DNA of 55,241 nt. Source: Prevotella sp. (GTDB lineage: Bacteria > Bacteroidota > Bacteroidia > Bacteroidales > Bacteroidaceae). Location of the stretch: the NCBI GenBank assembly GCA_016281815.1, contig JAEEJK010000081.1, forward strand, positions 1 to 55,241, read 5' to 3'. A program made the translations under genes and the position numbers. Of this stretch, positions 18,478 to 26,991 are shown one piece after another (position 1 is the stretch's first letter; every line of letters begins with the position of its first letter). Under the pieces are notes generated by a model. It ran no database searches. It was not told the DNA's origin and was given only the letters and a program-made list of their open reading frames with translations.

Positions 18478-18531
18478 CTAGGATATCCTAGGATTACCTA
18501 GGACTACCTAGGACTACCTAGGATCACCTAG
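18478..18531. repeat. CTAGG tandem array, period 10 (array 1)
   Basis: Six CTAGG/CTAG motifs spaced exactly 10 bp apart (starting 18478, 18488, 18498, 18508, 18518, 18528), with degenerate 5-bp spacers. A second array with the same period but different spacers is at 28289-28352. Confidence 0.85.
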
Positions 18532-18535
18532 TGCT

Positions 18536-18552
18536 CCCCTCCTTCGGAGGGG
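18536..18552. terminator. REP-like hairpin 3' of the carboxypeptidase-regulatory-domain gene (copy 4)
   Basis: A perfect CCCCTCC-TTC-GGAGGGG hairpin, 12 bp beyond the stop at 18565 on the minus strand. No long U-tract follows, so termination efficiency is uncertain. Confidence 0.55.
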
Positions 18553-18564
18553 CTGGGGGAGGTA

Positions 18565-19800
18565 TCACTTCTTCAGTTTCTTGATGGCGTGTTCGAGTGA
18601 CTCGGTAGGCTCGATGATGTTGTAGTCTGCCCAAAAATCGGGGTCATCGAAAAATGCCACCTTGTCATAGAAAGAGTCACGCGAACTGAAAGAACTTCTG
18701 CCGCTGATGGGTTTGGCATCGCTGGAAAGCAGGTCGGTGACCACCATCTCTGCCTCCACATGATAGGGTGAGGCAAAGAGTTTCCTTCGCCACTCGCAAT
18801 AGAAACGGACATCCGTGTGCATGTAATGGATGCGGCTGGTAGTTCCATCGTAACGGTAGGCGACGGTGACGGTGAAATCCCTGGGGCGGAACCTCACTCC
18901 AGCGGGTTTGCGGAGCAGGATGACCTCGGAAGCCCTTGTCTCATCAGACATGTCGAGCGACATCTCGATGCGTGAGAATGCCAACGTCTGCCGGTCGATG
19001 TACATCTTCCCGTGGTAGAGCACATGGTCGGCCCTGGTGAGGGGAGCAAAAGAAATGACTATTTGCGGTCTATCGTTCTCCACCACCGGCACCTCCATGC
19101 GCAGGTGATAGAGTGCCAGTTCCTTCTCATCAAGGAGCATATCTTGCTTCTTCATCAGATCAAGGCCAATAGGCAGCGTCGGTCCTCCCTGTATCTTGGC
19201 ACCGAGGGTGTCGGTCCTGCGCACACTAACCAACCTTCTTCCCCGCTCTATTGCTACGCGGTCGGCTCCAGCAAACCGGTTGTACCCCACCTTGTAAAGG
19301 TCGGTGACAGCCTCCGCCACATAGATATAACGCCTTCCCTTCTGCGTAGTCTCCCTATAGAAGCACCTGAGCAGTTCATTGTCATGGCTGAAGTTGTGGG
19401 GGATTTTCCTTACCGCCTCCTTGACAATCTCAACAGGGTCCATGGCATTGACGATGACCTCGCTGAGAGTGATAGTCCCTGGTTTCAGTTTGATTTTCAA
19501 TATTTTTGACTCATCTCCCTGAAGTGACACTTTAGTGGCGTTATAGCCCAAACAAGAGACATAGATGGCCGATGGCTTGCGCAGTGTCTTGAGCGTAAAC
19601 TCTCCGTCGGCATTGGTGACGGTCATCTCATGGCCATCGGGTGTCGTGACGCTGGCCTGCGGCAAGCGCTTGCCGGTCGACGCGTCGCGCACCTCTCCGC
19701 TGACAGAATGGCCAAAGGTCTGTGCCCACGACGGCATGGCGACCACAGTCAGTAAAAGTGCCAACCAAATATGCAGAGTGCTTCTTATTCTTGTTTTCAT
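18565..19800 (-). CDS. carboxypeptidase-like regulatory domain protein
   Basis: 411 residues from the ATG at 19800, which opens a signal peptide (IWLALLLTVVAMPSWAQ). Residues about 30-115 are a CarboxypepD_reg-like beta-sandwich (GEVRDASTGKRLPQASVTT, NADGEFTLKTL). The rest matches the exported proteins in which this domain precedes a DUF5686-like body (REAVRKIPHNFSHDNELLRCFYRE near 150), but it ends before any beta-barrel. A longer in-frame start at 19908 gives a cysteine-rich leader and is rejected. Likely a periplasmic or outer-membrane protein of unknown function; monocistronic. Confidence 0.8.
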   Translation of the reverse strand: MKTRIRSTLHIWLALLLTVVAMPSWAQTFGHSVSGEVRDASTGKRLPQASVTTPDGHEMTVTNADGEFTLKTLRKPSAIYVSCLGYNATKVSLQGDESKILKIKLKPGTITLSEVIVNAMDPVEIVKEAVRKIPHNFSHDNELLRCFYRETTQKGRRYIYVAEAVTDLYKVGYNRFAGADRVAIERGRRLVSVRRTDTLGAKIQGGPTLPIGLDLMKKQDMLLDEKELALYHLRMEVPVVENDRPQIVISFAPLTRADHVLYHGKMYIDRQTLAFSRIEMSLDMSDETRASEVILLRKPAGVRFRPRDFTVTVAYRYDGTTSRIHYMHTDVRFYCEWRRKLFASPYHVEAEMVVTDLLSSDAKPISGRSSFSSRDSFYDKVAFFDDPDFWADYNIIEPTESLEHAIKKLKK

Positions 19801-19883
19801 CTCAACCTCCTGATTTTGGGTGCTAATATAATGAAAAAGCCACAAAAAAGCAAGAAAAGGGAGATTTTTTCGACAAAATCTCT

Positions 19884-19891
19884 TACATTTG
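19884..19891 (+). promoter_or_regulatory. -7 box upstream of the DUF3298 lipoprotein
   Basis: TACATTTG matches TAnnTTTG on the plus strand. No exact TTTG lies 19-21 bp upstream (only T-runs at 19865-19870), so confidence is moderate. Confidence 0.5.
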
Positions 19892-19978
19892 CAACATCTT
19901 AGAATCAAAGAAGATACAATCCGTCATCAAGAGTTAGAAATTGAACATCATGCGAAATGCAGCCTTTAATATCAATAT

Positions 19979-20042
19979 CAACACAAAGACACAGAGGTAC
20001 AGAGATTTTTCTTTTCCTCTGGGTCTCTGTAACTCTGTGTTG
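19979..20042. repeat. CACAGAG palindrome, copy 2, in a 5' leader
   Basis: An imperfect inverted repeat of about 64 bp (arms from CAACACAAAGACACAGAGG and its partner ending CTCTGTGTTG) ends 9 bp before the ATG at 20052. Unlike copy 1, it lies where the ribosome-binding region of the following gene should be. Confidence 0.8.
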
Positions 20043-20051
20043 CATTTATAT

Positions 20052-20885
20052 ATGGAAGTACTCTGCATCATTGTTCTGATGGTTTCAATGGCAGGATGCG
20101 GGAGGCATCATCCGGCAAACGGGAATCCGGCACCTGTCTCCAAAGAAGAGATACATCAGGAGGCCGTACTGCAGACAGACTCCTTCAAATATGCCATCAA
20201 GACAGCCAATGGCAGTTGTGAGGTATATATCGACTATCCCAAGAGCGGCCCGAAGGCTGCCGTGGAATCGCTGCGGACGTTCATCCGCTCCACCCTTTTC
20301 GAAAACGGCTGCGACACCATCGCCGACGACCCGTCGGAATGGGTGCGCCAATACTGCATCATCCGCCAGCGGCATCTCGGCAAGACCCTCTCAGAGATGG
20401 GTCTGCAACAGGTGAGCGAGGCGTATGCCCCCGAAGAGGGCATCGACATCCGCCTGACCTGCCTCTCCGACCGATTTGTCACCTATGAGGTCTACCGCTA
20501 TTCCTACATCAGCCACGGTGCGCATGGAGAGTACTCCGACTATGGTGTCACCTTCCGACTGGCCGACGGACAGCGTCTGAGCCATATCCTCGACCATGTG
20601 GACGAGACGTTATATGCCCATATCAGGGTGGGACTGCGGGAATACTTCGGGGTTTCCACCGACAAGGCGCTCGAAGACCTGTGCACCGCCGACCTCTCAC
20701 TGCTGCCCATGCCTACCTTCCCGCCTTATCTGATGAAGGACGGGGTGCGCCTGCACTACTCCATCTACGACATCTGCGCCTTCAATGACGGCGACCCGGT
20801 GGTGACCATCCCCTACGACATCGCATGGCCATACATGACTGAGGCAGCACGTGAGGCAGCCTCGGGACTAAGGATTAAGAATTAA
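20052..20885 (+). CDS. DUF3298/RsiV-like lipoprotein
   Basis: 277 residues from the ATG at 20052, with lipobox MAGC (C14 or C15). The C-terminal half fits DUF3298 (VTFRLADGQRLSHIL; DGVRLHYSIYDICAFNDGDPVVTIPYDIAWPYM), preceded by a DUF4163-like strand pattern (YEVYRYSYISHGAHGEY). This fold occurs in the lysozyme-binding anti-sigma factor RsiV and in many Bacteroidota lipoproteins of unknown role. A longer frame from 19941 would translate the palindrome and lacks a signal peptide. The C-terminus (RIKN) and stop are supplied by a TTAAGGA heptad array. Confidence 0.8.
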   Translation: MEVLCIIVLMVSMAGCGRHHPANGNPAPVSKEEIHQEAVLQTDSFKYAIKTANGSCEVYIDYPKSGPKAAVESLRTFIRSTLFENGCDTIADDPSEWVRQYCIIRQRHLGKTLSEMGLQQVSEAYAPEEGIDIRLTCLSDRFVTYEVYRYSYISHGAHGEYSDYGVTFRLADGQRLSHILDHVDETLYAHIRVGLREYFGVSTDKALEDLCTADLSLLPMPTFPPYLMKDGVRLHYSIYDICAFNDGDPVVTIPYDIAWPYMTEAAREAASGLRIKN

Positions 20886-20969
20886 GGATTAAGGATTAAG
20901 AATTATGATTACTTTTGCTTGTCTGCTGCTTGATATGGGCTTTTGCATGGGGACGCGAAAATCGCGTCC
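20870..20969. repeat. composite repeat, copy 1 (heptad array, ATGATTAC, palindrome)
   Basis: A (TTAAGGA/TTAAGAA) heptad array at 20870-20904, ATGATTAC at 20905-20912, about 38 bp, then the palindrome GGACGCGA-AAA-TCGCGTCC at 20951-20969. The same order of parts, inverted, is at 26888-26991 and 47087-47172. Confidence 0.8.
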
Positions 20970-20984
20970 ATACGGAGAAAATTT

Positions 20985-21030
20985 TCATTCTTCAATAATT
21001 TTCAATTTTCAATCTTCAATCTTCAATAAT
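20985..21030. repeat. heptad-like array TTCAATC/TTCAATA
   Basis: Copies of TTCAAT(C/A/T)n with a mostly 7-bp period directly upstream of the RNA methyltransferase start at 21039. It is related in composition, inverted, to the TTGAAGA array after recN at 47035. Confidence 0.65.
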
Positions 21031-21038
21031 AAAAAAAT

Positions 21039-21881
21039 ATGTTTTATGAAATAAAAAGCCTTGATGATCCGAGGGTGGAGGTGTACAGCACGCTGACGGA
21101 GGCACAGTTGCGGAGACGCCTCGAACCCGAGAAAGGCATCTTTATCGCGGAGAGTCCCAAGGTGATCGACGTGGCGCTGCGGGCTGGATACGAGCCTCTG
21201 TCACTGCTGTGTGAGCGGCGCCATATCGAGGGAGACGCCGCCGACATCATCCGCCGCTGCGGCGACATACCTGTCTATACGGGAGAACGGGAGTTGCTCG
21301 CCCAACTCACTGGCTACACACTGACGCGCGGTGTGCTCTGCGCCATGCGCCGACCTCAGTTGCCCCCTGTGGAACAAGTCTGCCGTGATGCCCACCGCCT
21401 CGTGATCATCGAAGGCGTGACAGATACCACCAACATCGGTGCCATCTTCCGTTCAGCGGCAGCCTTAGGCATCGACGGTGTGCTGCTCACACCCGACAGT
21501 TGCGACCCTCTCAACCGCCGCGCGGTGCGTGTTTCAATGGGGTCGGTGTTCCTCGTTCCCTGGACATGGCTGCAGGGGGGTGCACAAAGTCTGCATGAAT
21601 ACGGATTCCGCACGGTGGCCATGGCTTTGACCGACGACTCCGTCAGTATCGATGATCCTTGTCTGACCGCCGAACCACGTCTGGCCATCATCATGGGCAC
21701 AGAAGGCGACGGCCTGCCCCACAACACCATCTCATCCGCCGACTATGTGGCCCGCATACCCATGGCCCACGGTGTCGACTCGCTGAATGTTGCGGCTGCA
21801 GCGGCTGTCGCCTTCTGGCAGTTAAGATACCTCTCCCCCTACCCCTCTCCGAGGGAGAGGGGAGTTATCTCCGCTCAATGA
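21039..21881 (+). CDS. TrmH/SpoU family RNA 2'-O-methyltransferase
   Basis: 280 residues with a SPOUT fold. An N-terminal substrate-binding region is followed by motif 1 (EGVTDTTNIGAIFRSAAALG), motif 2 (IIMGTEGDGLP) and motif 3 (IPMAHGVDSLNVAAAAAVAFW). Target nucleotide cannot be told from sequence. The final 14 or so residues (LSPYPSPRERGVISAQ) are translated from a GC-rich palindrome, and the stop lies inside the 3' end of the convergent epimerase gene (17-bp overlap). The natural end of the family is near AFWQLRYL. Confidence 0.9.
   Translation: MFYEIKSLDDPRVEVYSTLTEAQLRRRLEPEKGIFIAESPKVIDVALRAGYEPLSLLCERRHIEGDAADIIRRCGDIPVYTGERELLAQLTGYTLTRGVLCAMRRPQLPPVEQVCRDAHRLVIIEGVTDTTNIGAIFRSAAALGIDGVLLTPDSCDPLNRRAVRVSMGSVFLVPWTWLQGGAQSLHEYGFRTVAMALTDDSVSIDDPCLTAEPRLAIIMGTEGDGLPHNTISSADYVARIPMAHGVDSLNVAAAAAVAFWQLRYLSPYPSPRERGVISAQ
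21842..21862. repeat. REP-like palindrome, copy 5, in a convergent gene overlap
   Basis: A perfect 9-bp stem CCCCTCTCC/GGAGAGGGG with a GAG loop. It codes for the tail of the methyltransferase on the plus strand and directly follows the epimerase stop (21865) on the minus strand. Confidence 0.8.
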
Positions 21882-23136
21882 TTTCCAAGCACATGCGGGA
21901 GTTGTGATAGGGACATTTCCAGAAACCGGCCTTGTCGTCACGCCGGTTGATGTTGCCATCCGGATCGCAACTCCACCACCACTCACCACCATCCCTGTCG
22001 ATGAGGTGGTCCTTGATGTATTGCCAGCATCGCAGGGCTTTCTGCAAGGCATCCTCATCACCGAAATACTGATAAAGGTTGTAGAAGCCCACCACGGTCT
22101 CTGCCTGCACCCACCAGTGGCGGTCGGTATCGACATAACCCGTGTCGAGATTGGCCTCGTGCACCATCGATCCGTCGGTATTGAGACCCTTCTCCGAGGC
22201 TTTGGCCACCATTCTGACCACCTGTTCCACTTGCTCCAGCAAAACTTCGTCACCCAGCACCAATGCGGCCTCGTGCAGTAGCCATGAGCACTCGATGTCG
22301 TGGCCGTAACTCTCCAGTCGTCCCGCCTCACGTGTCCAGTCCATGCCGAAAAAGAGGTCAAGATGATGGGTCTCGGGATTCAGGATGCGGTCGGTGAAGA
22401 TGCCGATGAGGTTGCGCAGCGCTGCCGCGACACGGTCGTAGGTCTCATGCGGCACGGTGATGCCCACGGGCACCACGGCTCCGATAGAGGGCACATAGTT
22501 GCACAGGCTGTTCTCGCGCATCTCCTTCAGGCAGCGGAAGAGGTTGGTATAGGGTTCGATGATATGCAGGTGCGTGTTCTGCGACTTGGGGTAGTTGGCA
22601 TCCAGGTCAGACAACCGCATGTCGGCTATCTCGCCCCACTCACGGGTACATGCCTCTATATATCCGTTGTGCTCATGGTCGAGCGCATGTTCCTCAATGC
22701 AGTCAAACAATTCCAGGGCATAGTCGAGAGCCTCGGGGTCTTTCGTGGCACGGGCATACTCCGAGAGTCCGTAGATGGCAAAACCAATGGCATAGAACTG
22801 CTTCTTGGTGTCCTTGGGCTGTCCTGTGCTGTCCAGGCTCCAATACACGCCGCCATACTCCGGGTCGTAGAAACGGTCGATGACATAACGCTTCGCCCGA
22901 GTGGCCGCCTCCAGGTATTCCGGTTTTTGCAGCACCCGGTAAGCAGCGGAGAAAGCCCACAGGATGCGGGCATTGAGGATGGCACCCTTCTCTGCGTCGG
23001 GATGAAGCACACCCTGTCCGTCCATGCGGCCAAAGAAGCCGTCATTGGCCTCGTCAGTCATCTTGTCGAGCCAAAATTGCAGGATATTCCGCTCGAGAAC
23101 ATCCTGCATTTCTTTTTTCAGTGAAGTGATATCCAT
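21865..23136 (-). CDS. cellobiose/mannobiose 2-epimerase (AGE superfamily)
   Basis: Cytoplasmic (alpha/alpha)6-barrel epimerase of 423 residues with no signal peptide. Motifs are typical of cellobiose 2-epimerases: ARILWAFSAAYR, HIIEPYTNLFRCL, GHDIECSWLLHEAA and DRHWWVQAETVVGFYN, which contain the catalytic histidines and the stacking tryptophans. In the mannan pathway this enzyme turns beta-1,4-mannobiose into mannosyl-beta-1,4-glucose, the substrate of the GH130 enzyme two genes upstream. The start codon overlaps the symporter stop by 1 bp (TAATG), so the two are translationally coupled. Confidence 0.93.
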   Translation of the reverse strand: MDITSLKKEMQDVLERNILQFWLDKMTDEANDGFFGRMDGQGVLHPDAEKGAILNARILWAFSAAYRVLQKPEYLEAATRAKRYVIDRFYDPEYGGVYWSLDSTGQPKDTKKQFYAIGFAIYGLSEYARATKDPEALDYALELFDCIEEHALDHEHNGYIEACTREWGEIADMRLSDLDANYPKSQNTHLHIIEPYTNLFRCLKEMRENSLCNYVPSIGAVVPVGITVPHETYDRVAAALRNLIGIFTDRILNPETHHLDLFFGMDWTREAGRLESYGHDIECSWLLHEAALVLGDEVLLEQVEQVVRMVAKASEKGLNTDGSMVHEANLDTGYVDTDRHWWVQAETVVGFYNLYQYFGDEDALQKALRCWQYIKDHLIDRDGGEWWWSCDPDGNINRRDDKAGFWKCPYHNSRMCLEIIERR

Positions 23137-24476
23137 TACTTCTTGATGGGATACAGTTTGATGAGGAAGATCATGATCAAGGCGATGACAGCAGGAATGA
23201 CGGAGAACAAAGCCCAGATCATGCTTCTCACCGATGCCTCGTCGGTGATTTGGATGAAGGTTTCACCCGCGTCGTTGGTGCCTGAGATAAATCCGGAGAT
23301 ACCCAGGAGCAGGGCGACGAGCGAACCCGAGATGGCGGTGCCGAACTTCTGTGCCATGGTGCCAGATGAGAAGATGAGACCTGTGGAGGAAGTACCGTTT
23401 TTCTCTGTGGCATAGTCGGCCACATCAGCATACATCGACCACAACAGGGGTGAGTAGAGACCGATACCCACGGAGGTGAGGACAACGATGCCGATCAGCA
23501 CCCAGATGTAGGCAGGATCCTTCGGGATGAAGAAGAACAGCGTGGAGAACACGGCGCAGATGATGGCTGCCACAGTGAACGCCTTACGTTTCGACCCCAT
23601 CCATTGGGTGAACTTCGGGGACAGACCGCCGAAGATCATGCAGGTCACCTCACCGAAGGTCATGAAGACCGTGTAGTTGATGATCAGACCGCTGATGGTG
23701 ATCTCCTTGCCCAAAATATAGTCGAACATATAGCCTGCCACTGCATAACGGAACCCGTTGAAGAAGTTGGTGCAGATACCGATGAGCGTGAGGTAGATCC
23801 ACGGTTTGTTCTTAAAAAGGTCAGCAAATGGCTTGAACGAGAATTTCTCCGCACGGATGGGCTTGAGCCTTTCCTTGGTGAGCAAGCCGCAGGCCAATGT
23901 ACCCAAAGCAGCGACGCATCCGAAGAAAGCGCCCAGCACCGCATACTGATGCTGCTCGGTGCCGCCCACTATTTTCTGCAGGTAGGGGAAGGCGAACAGG
24001 GTGACGAAGCCCATGGCGTATGCACCCACCATGCGGTAGGAGGAGAACTGGTTCTTCTCGTTGTCATCATCGGTCATCACGCCGAGGAGCGAACCGTAAG
24101 GCACGTTGACGGCGGTATATACGGCCATCATCAGCAAGTAGAGCGTATAGGCATAGATGCGCTTGCCCACAGGACCGAAATCGGGTGTATAGAGCAGCAG
24201 CGCGAAAATCAGTCCGAAGGGGATGGCGCCGATGATGAGCCATGGGCGGTAAGTGCCCCAGCGCGACTGCGTGCGGTCGGCCAGACTGCCCATCAGCGGG
24301 TCGGTCACCACGTCAAACATACGGGCGATGAGCATCAGCGTGGCAGTATCGGCCACGGTGAGTCCGAATACATTGGTGAAAAACAAGGGGAAAGCGATGG
24401 ACATGATTTTCCATGTGATGCCGCCAGCCGCCGCATCACCGAGCGCATAACCGATTTTTTCTTTTAATGAAGCCAT
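23136..24476 (-). CDS. GPH family sugar:cation symporter (mannobiose transporter)
   Basis: 446 residues, 12 predicted transmembrane helices, MelB-like. The cation-site and family signature D-V-V-T-DP-L-MGSLADRTQSRWGTYRPW is visible near residues 55-80, and VPYGSLLGVMTDD near 130. In this cluster it most likely brings mannobiose or short manno-oligosaccharides across the inner membrane. It is 111 bp after the GH130 gene, with a period-8 tandem array in the gap, and is coupled to the epimerase. Confidence 0.92.
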   Translation of the reverse strand: MASLKEKIGYALGDAAAGGITWKIMSIAFPLFFTNVFGLTVADTATLMLIARMFDVVTDPLMGSLADRTQSRWGTYRPWLIIGAIPFGLIFALLLYTPDFGPVGKRIYAYTLYLLMMAVYTAVNVPYGSLLGVMTDDDNEKNQFSSYRMVGAYAMGFVTLFAFPYLQKIVGGTEQHQYAVLGAFFGCVAALGTLACGLLTKERLKPIRAEKFSFKPFADLFKNKPWIYLTLIGICTNFFNGFRYAVAGYMFDYILGKEITISGLIINYTVFMTFGEVTCMIFGGLSPKFTQWMGSKRKAFTVAAIICAVFSTLFFFIPKDPAYIWVLIGIVVLTSVGIGLYSPLLWSMYADVADYATEKNGTSSTGLIFSSGTMAQKFGTAISGSLVALLLGISGFISGTNDAGETFIQITDEASVRSMIWALFSVIPAVIALIMIFLIKLYPIKK

Positions 24477-24490
24477 TTTTTAACTTTTTT

Positions 24491-24524
24491 GGAGTTTAGG
24501 AGTTTAGGAGTTTAGGAGTATAGA
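24491..24524. repeat. tandem array GGAGTTTA, period 8
   Basis: Four copies of an 8-bp unit (three exact, the last GGAGTATA) between the GH130 stop (24588) and the symporter start (24476). Confidence 0.85.
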
Positions 24525-24587
24525 CAAATGCAGAAGCAAAAGTAATCAAAAAATTTGATTCCTCACCCTAAATTCCCTTTTTTCTTC

Positions 24588-25760
24588 TTATTTGAAGCCG
24601 TTGGCCTTGTTTTTGGCAATCAGACGCTTGATGGTCTCCACTGAGGCGGATGTGGTGAAGCCATCCTCCGGCGTGTTGAGGCAGTAGTCCACGAGGCGGT
24701 CGATAGTGGAGGTGGCCACATGCATGCGGGTATCACTCGACGCATAGTAGATGAACACCTTCCCGTCGTCGTCGGCAATCCATCCGTTGGCAAACACCAC
24801 ATTCATCACGTCACCGATATACTCCCATCTCTCCGGCACGAGGAAATAGCCTCCGGGCTGGGCAATGACACGGGTGGGGTCGTCGAGCGCCGTCATATAC
24901 AGATAGAGCACATAGCGCAGTCCGCTGGCACATCCGCGCACGCCGTGGGCCAGATGCAGCCATCCTCGGTCGGTCTTGATGGGATGCGGGCCCTCGCCGT
25001 TCTTCACCTCCATGATGGTGTGGTAGTGCCGGGCATTGATGATCTTCTCCTCGCCCACCTCGGCATGGGTGATGTCATCGACCAGTGCCCATCCGATGCC
25101 GCCACCCGAACCCGTATCGATGAACCCATCCTGCGGACGGGTGTAGAAGGCGTATTTGCCGTCGACAAACTCCGGATGGAGCACCACGTTGCGCTGCTGG
25201 CAGCGGGATTTCAGGTCGGGCAGGCGCTCCCAGTTCACCAGATCCTTCGTGCGGGCGATAGCAGCCGTTGCGGTGGCGGCAGAGAGGTCGCCGGGTTGGC
25301 TGTCATCATGCCGCTCCGCACAGAACACGCCATAGATCCACCCATCCTCGTGGCGGGTGATGCGCATGTCGTAGATATTGGTGGCAGGCACCACGTCATC
25401 GGGCATGGTGATGGGTTCGGGCCAGAATCGGAAGTTGTCGATGCCGTTGGGACTCTCCGCCACGGCGAAGAACGACTTCCTATCGGCTCCCTCCACCCGC
25501 ACGATGATGACATACTTGTCGTTCCACTTGATGGCACCGCTGTTGAGCGTGGCATTCATCATGATGCGCTGCATCAGATAGGGGTTGTCCTTCTCGCAGA
25601 AATCATATCGCCAGGTGAGCGGCGTATGCTCCGCCGTCACGATGGGATACCTATACTTCGTATAAATGCCGTTACCACCCTCCAGGGGCTCGTTGGGACG
25701 GCTGAGCAGTTCCTCATGTACATCTCTGAGGGCCTCTGCCCTTTCCTTGAAATCTCTCAT
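24588..25760 (-). CDS. 4-O-beta-D-mannosyl-D-glucose phosphorylase (GH130)
   Basis: 390 residues, cytoplasmic five-bladed propeller. It phosphorolyses mannosyl-beta-1,4-glucose to alpha-mannose-1-phosphate and glucose. The sequence follows the GH130_1 enzyme of Bacteroides fragilis closely in length and motif order (TLNSGAIKWNDKYVIIVRVE; then NIYDMRIT, whose aspartate is residue 131, the reported catalytic acid position in that enzyme; HTIMEVKNGEGPHPIKT for phosphate contact). It starts 8 bp after the GH26 gene. Together with the epimerase, the symporter and GH26 it forms the known mannan catabolic set. Confidence 0.95.
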   Translation of the reverse strand: MRDFKERAEALRDVHEELLSRPNEPLEGGNGIYTKYRYPIVTAEHTPLTWRYDFCEKDNPYLMQRIMMNATLNSGAIKWNDKYVIIVRVEGADRKSFFAVAESPNGIDNFRFWPEPITMPDDVVPATNIYDMRITRHEDGWIYGVFCAERHDDSQPGDLSAATATAAIARTKDLVNWERLPDLKSRCQQRNVVLHPEFVDGKYAFYTRPQDGFIDTGSGGGIGWALVDDITHAEVGEEKIINARHYHTIMEVKNGEGPHPIKTDRGWLHLAHGVRGCASGLRYVLYLYMTALDDPTRVIAQPGGYFLVPERWEYIGDVMNVVFANGWIADDDGKVFIYYASSDTRMHVATSTIDRLVDYCLNTPEDGFTTSASVETIKRLIAKNKANGFK

Positions 25761-25768
25761 ATTGCCAA

Positions 25769-26848
25769 TTATTGTATGTCTTTTAAGAACAATGTATTCT
25801 CTGCCTCATAGAGTTTTTTGAAATCCGCAGCACTCACCTGGTCGGGGTCGGGGGCGAAATACTCCTTGCTGTAGTTGCGCCAGGTATGGAAATAGCAAAT
25901 GGGGTATTTGTCCATGACGGGTTTGAGCACGCGGGTCCACCAAGTGGAATCGGGGATGTTCTTGTAGCCACACTCGGTCATGGCCATCAACTTGCCATTT
26001 TCCTTAGCAAAACCGCTGAGGAAAGTCAGGTCTTTGTCCAAGGCGGTCACGAACTCCTCCTCCGTACCCCACTGGTAGGCATCCTCTCCGATGAGCGACA
26101 CACGGTCGTTGCCGGGATAACGGGCGATGAAGCGCTCCTGCGTCCAACCGCCGTCGAGATTGGGCGAATAACTCCACAGCAGGTTGTCAAGGCCTTCGCC
26201 GGTGAGATAGTCCTGCAGGGTGTTCCACAGGCCGTGGAACTCCTCGTCACTGCACAGTTTCTGTCCCCACCAGAACCAAGAGCCGTTGTTCTCATGCCAC
26301 GGACGGAAAATGACAGGCACGGGCACGCCATCCTCGGTCTTGAGGGTCTTGAGGAAGTCACCCACACGTCCCATCCAGGTAGCGAACAATGCTTTGGCAC
26401 TGTCGTTCTGCAGAATCTGCCTCACCACGGTGCTGTCGCTCACATCCCAGGCAGTGCCACCGGTGACGGGATTGCGCGGGTGCCAACTGATGGTGATGAT
26501 GCCGCCCCGCTCATGGTGCTTGATGATCTCGGTGCGGATGCGGGAAAACGCCACGCTGTCGAGGTTTTTCGCATCCCCCATCTCTATGCCGCCAAGGTCG
26601 AAGCCCATCACGGCAGGATAGTCTCCCACGATCGAGAGGATGTCGCTGCGGTCAACACCGGGCATGGTGTCGCCATCCCACTGAAGGCCATAGAACGGGT
26701 CGTCCTGATGACCGTACATATAGCCTTTCTGCTGAAGGGTTTGCAGACGGCTGAGCAACTGTTCGGCTCCGGTCTTGGGAGCCTCTTTCACTTGTGTGCA
26801 GGCTATCGCCAACATGGCGGCAAAAACCAAAAGAGCAGTATTTCTCAT
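25769..26848 (-). CDS. GH26 beta-mannanase lipoprotein (mannobiose-releasing)
   Basis: 359 residues with lipobox AIAC (C17). GH26 clan-A barrel with acid/base E186 in FRPWHENNGSWFWWG and nucleophile E292 in MTECGYKN; the substrate-binding YGHQDD and SWHPRNP motifs are also present. It is compact, with no binding module, like the periplasmic or surface GH26 enzymes that cut mannan or mannooligosaccharides to mannobiose. Its adjacency to GH130 (8 bp) supports mannobiose as product. Confidence 0.94.
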   Translation of the reverse strand: MRNTALLVFAAMLAIACTQVKEAPKTGAEQLLSRLQTLQQKGYMYGHQDDPFYGLQWDGDTMPGVDRSDILSIVGDYPAVMGFDLGGIEMGDAKNLDSVAFSRIRTEIIKHHERGGIITISWHPRNPVTGGTAWDVSDSTVVRQILQNDSAKALFATWMGRVGDFLKTLKTEDGVPVPVIFRPWHENNGSWFWWGQKLCSDEEFHGLWNTLQDYLTGEGLDNLLWSYSPNLDGGWTQERFIARYPGNDRVSLIGEDAYQWGTEEEFVTALDKDLTFLSGFAKENGKLMAMTECGYKNIPDSTWWTRVLKPVMDKYPICYFHTWRNYSKEYFAPDPDQVSAADFKKLYEAENTLFLKDIQ

Positions 26849-26887
26849 TGTTTATGTTTTTGATGATTTTTTCTTGTATTTATTTAC

Positions 26888-26991
26888 GGACGCGATACAT
26901 CGCGTCCCTACCCTTGCTCCACCATTTTCACAGTGGTAATCATAATTCTTAATCCTTAATTCTTAATTCTTAATCCTTAATTCTTAATTCC
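26888..26991. repeat. composite repeat, copy 2 (palindrome, GTAATCAT, heptad array)
   Basis: Palindrome GGACGCGATACATCGCGTCC at 26888-26907, about 28 bp, GTAATCAT at 26936-26943, then about seven heptads AATTCTT/AATCCTT to 26991. It lies between the GH26 start and the esterase stop; the last heptads encode the esterase C-terminus (GIKN, stop). Confidence 0.85.

Larger units (their letters stand above)
18185..18564. other. intergenic region upstream of susC locus 1
   Basis: About 380 bp with no gene seen. It holds the susC leader, the susC promoter, an AT-rich stretch (18324-18440), a CTAGG tandem array (18478-18531) and a CCCCTCC/GGAGGGG hairpin (18536-18552) at the end of the next gene. Confidence 0.7.

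Noticed and set aside
22300..26863. Long plus-strand frames (22300-23124, 24720-25811, 25886-26863)
   Set aside because: Antisense to the epimerase, GH130 and GH26 genes, which carry clear family motifs.
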